Source: an uncultured Oscillospiraceae bacterium
GTDB lineage: Bacteria > Bacillota > Clostridia > Oscillospirales > Oscillospiraceae
Assembly: GCA_900756715.1 (NCBI GenBank)
Contig: CAAELC010000091.1
Span: forward strand, 1-7,803
DNA length: 7,803 nucleotides
Direction of reading: 5' to 3'
A program made the translations under genes and the position numbers. The number at the start of each line of letters is the position of its first letter. Positions within the stretch are counted from its first letter, which is position 1. Under the pieces are notes generated by a model. That model did not search any database and was not told the origin of the DNA. It saw only the letters and a list, made by a program, of their open reading frames with translations. Below, piece after piece: positions 1 through 5,563 of this stretch.

Positions 1-72
<72 letters not shown>

Positions 73-114
73 ACATATCATGCACACGGGAACTGGCGAC
101 ATACTCCAAAAAAG

Positions 115-191
<77 letters not shown>

Positions 192-200
192 ATAGGAAGT

Positions 201-275
201 TGGAGCGGGTGACGGGAATCGAACCCGCATCCCCAGCTTGGAAGGCTGGTGCCCTAGCCATTGTGCTACACCCGC
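201..275 (-). tRNA. tRNA-Gly (TCC)
   Basis: This is a complete cloverleaf on the minus strand. The acceptor strand GCGGGTG (275-269) pairs perfectly with CACCCGC (211-205). The anticodon stem CCAGC/GCTGG encloses loop CTTCCAA, giving anticodon TCC for GGA/GGG glycine codons. The T-arm is GCGGGTTCGATTCCCGT. The discriminator is U and CCA is encoded at 203-201. It is the first gene of the tRNA cluster, about 25 bases downstream of the predicted transcription start. Confidence 0.97.
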
Positions 276-307
276 GTATGCCCTCCGAAGAAATCGTCAG
301 CTTTGTT

Positions 308-337
308 ATATTAGCACATACGCAGCGCTCTTGTCAA
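308..337 (-). promoter_or_regulatory. Promoter of the Gly-Arg-His tRNA cluster
   Basis: The minus strand carries a perfect -35 TTGACA (337-332), an 18-base spacer and a -10-like TAATAT (313-308), which matches 4 of 6 consensus bases. Transcription would start near 300, about 25 bases before the mature 5' end of tRNA-Gly, a usual distance for a stable-RNA promoter. Placement is by inspection. The strong -35 and the position support it; the -10 is only moderate. Confidence 0.65.
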
Positions 338-365
338 GCCCTGTTTGCAAAAAAACCGGATTATT

Positions 366-713
366 CTAAAAGACGGCAAAGGTGACGCCCAAATTATGCC
401 GGTCAAGATCCCGATCCTGCCGCAGCGCGTCGCACCGGCGGAAAGCCTGCCGGGTCTGCTCATTGAAAATGGAAAAGTCCTCGCCGGGAATCACTGCCTG
501 CACCTGCCCATCCTGCTGCGCCTGACGCAGCCGCTTACGGCAGGCCGTTCGGATGCGGCCGCCCCGGCCGGAGGAGCCATAGCCGTGAATCAGCTTTACC
601 ACCGTTCGATTCATGCGCCGGGAGGCTGCCAGCTCCGCCTCCAGCCTCCGCAGCGCCTCGTCTGCGGAGGGCATGCCATGCTCCAGATTTACTTCCCAGA
701 CAAACTGTGCCAT
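366..713 (-). CDS. Stand-alone Smr-domain protein
   Basis: A 115-residue cytoplasmic protein that looks like a free Smr (small MutS-related) domain. The N-terminal strand carries NLEHG at 9-13, a variant of the usual LDLHG. A helix with alternating Leu/Ala follows, and then the second signature, IHGYGSSGRGG at 42-52, corresponding to the HGxG loop of the family. Smr domains bind or nick nucleic acids; some act as RNA or DNA endonucleases and in ribosome rescue. The specific target here is unknown. The ATG at 713 is preceded by GAGGTG with 7 bases between. The start lies only 4 bases past the stop of the upstream amidotransferase-like gene, so translation is probably coupled. The C-terminal 35 residues are basic and not diagnostic. 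Family assignment is fairly secure; function is not. Confidence 0.8.
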   Translation of the reverse strand: MAQFVWEVNLEHGMPSADEALRRLEAELAASRRMNRTVVKLIHGYGSSGRGGRIRTACRKRLRQAQQDGQVQAVIPGEDFSIFNEQTRQAFRRCDALRQDRDLDRHNLGVTFAVF

Positions 714-717
714 GCAA

Positions 718-1305
718 TCACCTCATTTGTGTCAGAAAAAAGGAAAACAGCGGGCTGCAATCGGCGGCATCCCAACGGCGGCAGGCAAAACTCTGCCGCT
801 CCGGATGATACTGCACGCCCCACGCCGGAAGCTGCCGGTGGGCGATGGCCTCTACAACGCCGTCTGCGCTGTGTTGCAGAACCGTCAGCCCCTGCCCCAG
901 CTGCTTCACCGCCTGATGGTGGTTGCTGGTCACGGTCGGCGCGGGCCCCAGCATCCGGGCCATAGCGCCCCGGGCGCAGGTGGGATGCAGCAAGTCCCCT
1001 TCCGGCTGCTGATGGCCGGGAATAAAGCGGTGGAGGGTGCCGCCAAAATAGACATTCAGGGCCTGCATGCCCCGGCAGATGCCGAACACTGGCCGGCCGG
1101 AATCCAGAAAGGAGCGAATCAGCTGCTGCTCATTTTCGCAGAGCGTGCCGTGGATGTCACCGCCGCCGGGCAGCAGAAGCCCTGCACACAGTCGGGCATC
1201 TGCCGGGTCTGTACTGCATACGGGACAGCCTCCGGCGGCGAAAACGGCCCCGGCATAGCGGTGCAGCTGCTGCCTGCTGCCGGGGATAAAGACGGTTGGG
1301 ATCAT
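718..1305 (-). CDS. Peptidase C26 / class I glutamine amidotransferase-like hydrolase
   Basis: A 195-residue protein resembling gamma-glutamyl-gamma-aminobutyrate hydrolases such as PuuD. These cleave a gamma-glutamyl amide with a Cys-His-Glu triad. Visible landmarks are LLPGGGD at 44-50, the nucleophile elbow FGICRGMQ with Cys77, NHHQAVK at 128-134 (the family's substrate-side His-His pair) and VQYHPE with His167 and Glu169. The triad is intact, so activity is plausible; the substrate is not known. It is shorter than PuuD (about 250 residues): the usual insertion between the PGG motif and the Cys elbow is compressed. The ATG at 1305 is chosen because AGGGAGGG sits 6 bases upstream; in-frame extension further upstream would start at a TTG inside the trkH tail. 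It is the second gene of the operon and its binding site lies inside a hairpin (1312-1350). Confidence 0.85.
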   Translation of the reverse strand: MIPTVFIPGSRQQLHRYAGAVFAAGGCPVCSTDPADARLCAGLLLPGGGDIHGTLCENEQQLIRSFLDSGRPVFGICRGMQALNVYFGGTLHRFIPGHQQPEGDLLHPTCARGAMARMLGPAPTVTSNHHQAVKQLGQGLTVLQHSADGVVEAIAHRQLPAWGVQYHPERQSFACRRWDAADCSPLFSFFLTQMR

Positions 1306-1311
1306 GAACAG

Positions 1312-1350
1312 CCCTCCCTTTCCATAGAAACAGGATATGGAAGGGGAGGG
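1312..1350 (-). promoter_or_regulatory. Hairpin burying the ribosome binding site of the C26 gene
   Basis: Two 15-base arms, 1312-1326 and 1336-1350, are inverted repeats separated by a 9-base loop. In the minus-strand transcript 14 of 15 positions pair; the exception is one A-C mismatch at 1343/1319. The 3' arm ends in GGGAGGG, which is the ribosome binding site for the ATG at 1305. The arm is followed by CTGTTC, not a U-run, so it is not an intrinsic terminator. The trkH stop codon lies 15 bases before the hairpin, so ribosomes finishing trkH could open it (translational coupling). That role is an inference. Confidence 0.7.
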
Positions 1351-1364
1351 CGGGTTATGCCGGG

Positions 1365-2804
1365 TTATCTTCTGTGCCAAGAGGAAGGGGACACGGCCAG
1401 CAGCAGCGGATAGATTTCCAGCCGCCCCAGCAGCATGCCTGCCGACAACAGCAGCTTTGTGAAGGGAGTGTAGGCGGCGAAGCTGCCGACCGGACCGACA
1501 GCCCCCAGCCCCGGCCCGATGTTATTGAAGCAGGAGATTACGGCGGAGAGATTGGTTTCCAGGTCAAAGGGCTCGAAGGAGATGACGCCGAACAGAATCG
1601 CCATGCACAGCATGTACAGGGCGAAATATACTCCAACGCCGCTGAGCGTCTGGTCATCCATCCGCCGCCCGTCCACGGTGATGACCTCCACGGCCCGCGG
1701 ATGCAGGGCATGGCGCAGCTCGCGCCGGATCATCTTGTAAAGCAGCAGCACCCGGGACACCTTCAGGCCGCCGGCGGTGCTGCCGGCACAGCCGCCCACA
1801 AACATCATCAGCAGCAGCACTGCCTTGGACAGGCTGGGCCAGAGGTTGAAGTCCGCCGTGGCATAGCCGGTGGTGGTAATTATGGAACTGACCTGAAACA
1901 CGGACAGGCGCAGCGCCTCGGAAAAGCTGTGATACAGGGGCAGAATATTCACCGTAATAACCGCTGCTGCCACCAGTACCAGCGCCAGATACAGCCGCAG
2001 CTCCGCGTTTTTGAAAAATTCCCGGGCGCGGCGCAGAAGCAGCACATAATACAGGTTGAAATTTATGCCGAACAGCAGCATGAAAATGGCAATTACCCAT
2101 TGCAGATAGGGACTGTAGCTGCCGATGCTGTCTGCCTTGATGCCGAAACCGCCGGTGCCGGCGGTGCCGAAGGTGTGGACAATGCTTTCGTACAGACTCA
2201 TGCCGCCGCACAGCAGGAAGACGATTTCTATGACCGTCAGGCCCATGTAAAGCGTGTAAAGGATGCGGGCGGTGTCCTGAGACTTCGGCACCAGCTTGTC
2301 GATAACGGGGCCGGGCATTTCCGCTTTGAGAATGTTAATGGAGCGGTCCGGCGCCTTGGTCAGCATGATGACAAAGACCAGAATGCCCATGCCGCCCACC
2401 CAATGGGTGAAGCTGCGCCAGAACAGCAGGCCCCGGCTCATGGCCTCCACATCCGTCAGGATGGAGGCGCCGGTGGTGGTAAAGCCGCTGATGGTTTCAA
2501 ACAGAGCGTCTACATAGGAGGGGATCTGCCGGGAAAAAACGAAGGGCAGCGCACCGATGGCGGACAGAAACAGCCACGCCAGCGACACGATGATAAACCC
2601 GTCCCGGATGGAGGTGCCACCCCGCGCGCCGCGGCAGGAAAGCTCCATCACAAAGCCAACTGCCAGCGCAATGGCAATGGTGTAAACAAAGCTGATGGCA
2701 CACGGCTCCCGATACAGCAGAGAAACCAGAAGCGGCAGCATCAAAAGCCCTGCTTCCATAAAAACCACGCGGCCTACCGTGTGGAAAATCATTTTTCGGT
2801 TCAT
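1365..2804 (-). CDS. trkH: TrkH/KtrB-family potassium uptake channel subunit
   Basis: A 479-residue integral membrane protein of the Trk/Ktr/HKT superfamily, the K+-conducting subunit that works with a cytosolic RCK regulator. Length matches TrkH (about 480) better than KtrB (about 450). The four pore loops are visible: FTTTGAS at 108-114, AGTGGFG at 215-221, ITTTGYAT at 309-316 and FNNIGPGLG at 426-434, each with its filter glycine. GGCAGSTAGGLK (337-348) is the conserved gating segment after the third pore, and RLEIYPLL (461-468) is the typical C-terminal helix motif. The many hydrophobic spans and basic cytosolic turns fit the fold. The ATG at 2804 is chosen because AAGGAG lies 10 bases upstream and the encoded start MNRKMIF leads into the first helix; a TTG 21 codons earlier lies too near the predicted transcription start. 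The partner TrkA/KtrA is not in this window. First gene of a leftward operon. Confidence 0.95.
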   Translation of the reverse strand: MNRKMIFHTVGRVVFMEAGLLMLPLLVSLLYREPCAISFVYTIAIALAVGFVMELSCRGARGGTSIRDGFIIVSLAWLFLSAIGALPFVFSRQIPSYVDALFETISGFTTTGASILTDVEAMSRGLLFWRSFTHWVGGMGILVFVIMLTKAPDRSINILKAEMPGPVIDKLVPKSQDTARILYTLYMGLTVIEIVFLLCGGMSLYESIVHTFGTAGTGGFGIKADSIGSYSPYLQWVIAIFMLLFGINFNLYYVLLLRRAREFFKNAELRLYLALVLVAAAVITVNILPLYHSFSEALRLSVFQVSSIITTTGYATADFNLWPSLSKAVLLLMMFVGGCAGSTAGGLKVSRVLLLYKMIRRELRHALHPRAVEVITVDGRRMDDQTLSGVGVYFALYMLCMAILFGVISFEPFDLETNLSAVISCFNNIGPGLGAVGPVGSFAAYTPFTKLLLSAGMLLGRLEIYPLLLAVSPSSWHRR

Positions 2805-2866
2805 AAAAACAGCGCTCCTTCCTGCTGAACGCGCGCAAAAGGGCGAACGGTCCGCCTGTATTGCCA

Positions 2867-2895
2867 ATCATACTCCAGATCAGGGCATTTGTCAA
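2867..2895 (-). promoter_or_regulatory. Promoter of the trkH operon
   Basis: On the minus strand TTGACA (2895-2890, 6/6) and TATGAT (2872-2867, 5/6) are separated by exactly 17 bases. Transcription would begin near 2860 and give a 5' leader of about 55 bases before the trkH ATG at 2804. The -35 box lies 19 bases from the -35 box of the divergent plus-strand promoter, with an A-rich stretch between. Confidence 0.82.
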
Positions 2896-2914
2896 AAAAT
2901 AAAAAGGAAAAGGC

Positions 2915-2943
2915 TTGCAATTGAGAAATTTTCATGCTATACT
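2915..2943 (+). promoter_or_regulatory. Promoter of the aminotransferase operon (extended -10)
   Basis: TTGCAA (2915-2920, 4/6) and TATACT (2938-2943, 5/6) are separated by 17 bases, and TGC immediately before the -10 makes an extended -10 element. The start would be near 2950. The promoter diverges from the trkH promoter, and the two -35 boxes nearly abut. Confidence 0.78.
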
Positions 2944-2960
2944 GAATAAAAATGCATAAA

Positions 2961-3076
2961 CGCCTCCTGCACCACCGGGTGTGGGGTCACAGGCTGCACG
3001 AAGCTCTGCCGTAGGTACGGCGCGCACAGGCGCGCTATAAGGCAGCGCCCCGTGCGGCTTTTTCTTTTGGGAGGCG
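2961..3076 (+). ncRNA. Structured leader RNA, candidate attenuator or small RNA
   Basis: The 5' leader of the aminotransferase operon is GC-rich and highly self-complementary. A small hairpin forms around 2970-2984. A 10-pair stem joins 2991-3000 to 3051-3060 and encloses a second stem (3003-3010 with 3041-3048, one mismatch). Inside is GCGCGC-ACAG-GCGCGC (3020-3035). CGCCTCC at 2961-2967 is the exact complement of GGAGGCG at 3070-3076 and could close the whole element. The same CCTCC segment can also pair with the gene's ribosome binding site at 3090-3094. I do not see T-box, SAM, c-di-GMP, glycine or lysine riboswitch signatures. It may be a new regulatory leader, a free small RNA of about 115 nt, or a simple attenuator. 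Structure is by eye, not computed. Confidence 0.5.
2991..3068 (+). terminator. Terminator-like stem with U-tract inside the leader
   Basis: The outer stem 2991-3000/3051-3060 is followed directly by TTTTTCTTTT (3059-3068), the arrangement of an intrinsic terminator with a long, branched stem. It lies 20 bases upstream of the first ribosome binding site of the operon, the usual place for an attenuator. The loop region is large (50 bases), so efficiency is uncertain. Confidence 0.5.
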
Positions 3077-3103
3077 GCGAAAATACGAAAGGAGCATACC
3101 GGT

Positions 3104-4240
3104 ATGCGTATCGAACCCTTTAAGGTAGAACAGTGGATGAATGAATATGAGGTGGGCGCCCGCTACAACATCGCCGAAACCTGCGTGGACTCTGTTTCCA
3201 TGGAGGAACTGGCCCGGCTCACCGGCACGGATTTGGCTGCCTTCTGGCATGAGTTTTCCGCCAAACGCCTGACCTACGGCGACATCGAGGGGCGGCTGGG
3301 CCTGCGGGAGGGCATCTGCAAGCTGTATCGGACCATCCGTCCCCAGGAGATTGTCACCACCCACGGTGCGGCCGGGGCCAACCACCATGTGTTTTACTCG
3401 CTGGTGGAGCCGGGCGATCGGGTCATCAGCATTATGCCGACCTACCAGCAGCTTTATTCCATTCCCGAGTCCTTCGGCGCAGATGTGCAGCTGCTGCATC
3501 TGACAAAGGAAAACGGCTATCTGCCGGATCTGGAGGAGCTGAGAAAGCTGGCCACCCCGGACACCAAGGTCATCTGCATCAATAACCCCAATAACCCCAC
3601 CGGCGCACTGATGAGCCGGGAACTGCTGGGGCAGATTGTGGAAATTGCCCGCAATGTGGATGCATGGGTCATGTGCGACGAGGTGTATCGCCATCTGACG
3701 CAGGAGGACGCGTGGTCGGATTCCATCGTTGACCTGTACCCGGAGAAGGGGGTGGCCGTCGGCAGTATGTCCAAGGTGTTCTCTCTGGCGGGGCTGCGGC
3801 TGGGCTGGATCGTCACACACAACCGGCAGCTGCTGGACAGCTGCGTTTCCCACCGGGATTATGACCTTATCAGCTGCGGCATGTTTGACGAGGCGGTGGC
3901 AGAGATTGCCCTGCACAACAGTGCTGCGCTGCTGCAGCGCAACCGGGGCATCGTGCGGGAGAATCTGGCCATTCTGGATGCGTGGGTGCAGGGGGAGAAG
4001 CATGTGTCCTATGTCAAGCCGCAGGCCGGCACCACCGCGCTGGTATACTATGATTTCGATATGCCCTCCTATGAGTTGTGCAAGCGGATGTATCATGAAA
4101 CCGGCGCCTTTGTTACCCCCGGCGACTGTTTCGAGCAGCCCCACAGCATGCGCATCGGCTACGCCTGTGACCGACAGACGCTGCGCGACGGTCTGGCCGC
4201 CATCAGCGCCTTTATGAAAACGCTGGAAGAAATGCACTGA
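3104..4240 (+). CDS. Fold-type I PLP aminotransferase (class I/II)
   Basis: A 378-residue cytosolic aminotransferase. PLP-site landmarks are in order: HGAAGANHHVF at 87-97 (phosphate-binding turn), Tyr114 in MPTYQQ stacking on the cofactor, NPNNPTG at 161-167, CDEVYR at 191-196 with Asp192 and Tyr195, SMSK with Schiff-base Lys224, GLRLGW with Arg232, and MRIGYA with carboxylate-binding Arg350. The N-terminal region (VEQWMNEYE, then ETCVDS) is typical of a Firmicutes subgroup often labelled aspartate aminotransferase or capreomycidine-synthase-like. The amino donor and acceptor cannot be read from sequence. The ATG follows AAAGGAG by 9 bases. It is the first gene of a two-gene operon downstream of the structured leader. 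I am confident of the class, not of the substrate. Confidence 0.92.
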   Translation: MRIEPFKVEQWMNEYEVGARYNIAETCVDSVSMEELARLTGTDLAAFWHEFSAKRLTYGDIEGRLGLREGICKLYRTIRPQEIVTTHGAAGANHHVFYSLVEPGDRVISIMPTYQQLYSIPESFGADVQLLHLTKENGYLPDLEELRKLATPDTKVICINNPNNPTGALMSRELLGQIVEIARNVDAWVMCDEVYRHLTQEDAWSDSIVDLYPEKGVAVGSMSKVFSLAGLRLGWIVTHNRQLLDSCVSHRDYDLISCGMFDEAVAEIALHNSAALLQRNRGIVRENLAILDAWVQGEKHVSYVKPQAGTTALVYYDFDMPSYELCKRMYHETGAFVTPGDCFEQPHSMRIGYACDRQTLRDGLAAISAFMKTLEEMH

Positions 4241-4261
4241 CCGGAAGGGAGGAACCTTACT

Positions 4262-5452
4262 ATGCCTACGCTCAGCAAGCGGGTGGGAACCTTTACAGAC
4301 TCCGTTATCCGCCGCATGACCCGCATCAGCGATGCAACGCCCGGGGCCATCAACCTGTCGCAGGGCTTTCCGGATTTTGACCCGCCGCAGGCCATCACCG
4401 ACGCGCTGGCGCGGGTGGCCAAAACCGGGCCGCATCAGTACAGCGTGACCTACGGCGCGGAAAATTTCCGTCAGGCCGTGGCCCAGAAGCATGGCCATGC
4501 CATTGGCCGCACCGTTGACCCGGAGACAGAGGTGCTGGTGACCTGCGGCGGCACCGAGGCCATGATGGCCGCCATGATGGCCATCTGTGACCCGGGGGAC
4601 AAGGTGATTGTCTTTTCACCCTTCTATGAAAACTACAGCGCCGACGCCATCCTTTCCGGCGCGGAGCCTATCTATGTGCCCCTGACGCCGCCGGCCTTCG
4701 GATTTGACCGGGCGGCGCTGGAGGATGCCTTCCGGCAGGGGGCCAAGGCGATCGTCATCTGCAATCCCTCCAACCCCTGCGGAAAGGTGTTCACCCGGGA
4801 GGAACTGCTGTATATCGGCGGTCTGGCTGAAAAATACGATGCGTTCATCATCACCGACGAGGTGTATGAACACATTGTCTTTGATCCCTATGTGCATGTC
4901 CATATGGCGGGCCTGCCGGGAATGTACGAGCGCACGATTACCTGCTCCTCTCTGTCGAAGACCTATTCCATCACCGGCTGGCGTCTGGGCTATCTGGTGG
5001 GGCCGGAGTGGGTGCTGGAGGGCGCGAAAAAGGTGCACGATTTTCTCACCGTGGGCGCGCCGTCCCCGCTGCAGGAGGCGGCCGTGACGGGACTGTGCTT
5101 CGGCCCGGAATACTATGAAGAGATCAAGCAGATTTATACGGAGAAAAAGGATTTCTTTGTCCGCGGACTGGATGCCATTGGCCTGAAGCATACGGTGCCT
5201 CAGGGGTCGTATTTCATCCTCATCGACATCTCGGACTTTTTAGCCCTGCCCCGGTTTGCCGGGTGGACGGACCTGCAGTTCTGCGAGTGGATGATTCGGG
5301 AATACGGCGTGGCGGCGGTGCCCGGCTCCAGCTTCTTTCGGGAGCCGGTGAATCATCTGATCCGCCTGCATTTTGCCCGGGAGAAGGACACTCTGCAGGA
5401 GGCCCTGCGGCGGCTGGGCGAGATGACAAAGCTGCTGCCTGCAAATCAGTAA
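4262..5452 (+). CDS. Class I PLP aminotransferase, KAT/methionine-aminotransferase-like
   Basis: A 396-residue cytosolic aminotransferase of full family length. The N-terminal INLSQGFPDFDPP (30-42) is the hallmark of the kynurenine aminotransferase, glutamine transaminase K and YbdL group, which transaminates aromatic amino acids, methionine or glutamine. Further landmarks are GGTEAMMAA at 96-104, NPSNPCGK at 168-175 (Cys where Thr is usual), TDEVYEH at 198-204 with Asp199 and Tyr202, SLSKTYSITGWRLGY with Lys233 and Arg241, and LIRLHFA with Arg368. It is related to, but clearly distinct from, the preceding aminotransferase and not a recent duplicate. The ATG follows GGGAGG by 9 bases and lies 21 bases after the upstream stop. 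An intrinsic terminator follows 7 bases after its stop. Probable role: amino acid-keto acid exchange; the exact substrate is open. Confidence 0.93.
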   Translation: MPTLSKRVGTFTDSVIRRMTRISDATPGAINLSQGFPDFDPPQAITDALARVAKTGPHQYSVTYGAENFRQAVAQKHGHAIGRTVDPETEVLVTCGGTEAMMAAMMAICDPGDKVIVFSPFYENYSADAILSGAEPIYVPLTPPAFGFDRAALEDAFRQGAKAIVICNPSNPCGKVFTREELLYIGGLAEKYDAFIITDEVYEHIVFDPYVHVHMAGLPGMYERTITCSSLSKTYSITGWRLGYLVGPEWVLEGAKKVHDFLTVGAPSPLQEAAVTGLCFGPEYYEEIKQIYTEKKDFFVRGLDAIGLKHTVPQGSYFILIDISDFLALPRFAGWTDLQFCEWMIREYGVAAVPGSSFFREPVNHLIRLHFAREKDTLQEALRRLGEMTKLLPANQ

Positions 5453-5459
5453 AGCTGCC

Positions 5460-5498
5460 ATTGGCGCCGGGAAGTCTCCCGGCGCCAATTCTTTTTTT
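5460..5498 (+). terminator. Intrinsic terminator of the aminotransferase operon
   Basis: A perfect 13-pair stem, 5460-5472 with 5477-5489, built around GGCGCCGGGA/TCCCGGCGCC, has a 4-base loop AGTC and is followed by TTCTTTTTTT to 5498. It begins 7 bases after the stop codon at 5452. There is no U-run on the opposite strand, so it acts only rightward. Confidence 0.96.
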
Positions 5499-5505
5499 GC
5501 CCCTG

Positions 5506-5534
5506 TTTACAGGCTTGCCGCCGGATGCTATAAT
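5506..5534 (+). promoter_or_regulatory. Near-consensus promoter of the fused hydrolase-acyltransferase gene
   Basis: TTTACA (5506-5511, 5/6) and TATAAT (5529-5534, 6/6) are separated by 17 bases, and TGC before the -10 adds an extended -10 element. Transcription would start near 5541, giving a leader of about 23 bases with ribosome binding site GGGAGGAT (5551-5558) 5 bases before the ATG. It begins 7 bases after the preceding U-tract, so this gene is a separate unit. The match predicts strong, basal housekeeping-sigma expression. Confidence 0.9.
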
Positions 5535-5563
5535 GAAAGTATTCATTTTCGGGAGGATACAAC

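Noticed and set aside
345..410. Intrinsic terminator of the trkH-C26-Smr operon before the tRNA promoter
   Set aside because: The minus strand has a run of seven T after CCGG, but the only upstream complement is a 5-base ACCGG/CCGGT pair about 40 bases apart inside the Smr gene. That is too weak to call. Read-through into the tRNA cluster is possible.
1306..1380. Upstream TTG start extending the C26 protein by 25 residues
   Set aside because: The extension would overlap the trkH stop, be translated through the strong hairpin and add a Pro/Ser-rich stretch unlike the family. The ATG at 1305 has a good ribosome binding site and begins at the expected first strand.
1374..2828. Long open frame on the plus strand opposite trkH (about 484 codons)
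   Set aside because: Its translation is rich in Gln, His, Gly and Ala without any family motif, and it has no ribosome binding site. The opposite strand encodes an unmistakable TrkH with all four pore loops. It is a by-product of GC-rich codon use.
2944..3103. T-box leader or other known riboswitch for the aminotransferase operon
   Set aside because: The conserved T-box antiterminator bases (GGGTGGNACCGCG-like) are absent, and I see no conserved core of the SAM, lysine, glycine, c-di-GMP, THF or ZTP classes. I therefore report only an unassigned structured leader.
3104..4240. Capreomycidine synthase in a tuberactinomycin-type biosynthetic cluster
   Set aside because: The aminotransferase has a similar general look, but no NRPS, hydroxylase or other cluster gene is present, and the same subgroup occurs widely in Firmicutes.
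3035..4498. Long open frame on the minus strand opposite the first aminotransferase
   Set aside because: It runs across the leader, the intergenic gap and into the second aminotransferase, lacks recognisable motifs and is antisense to a gene with all PLP-site residues.
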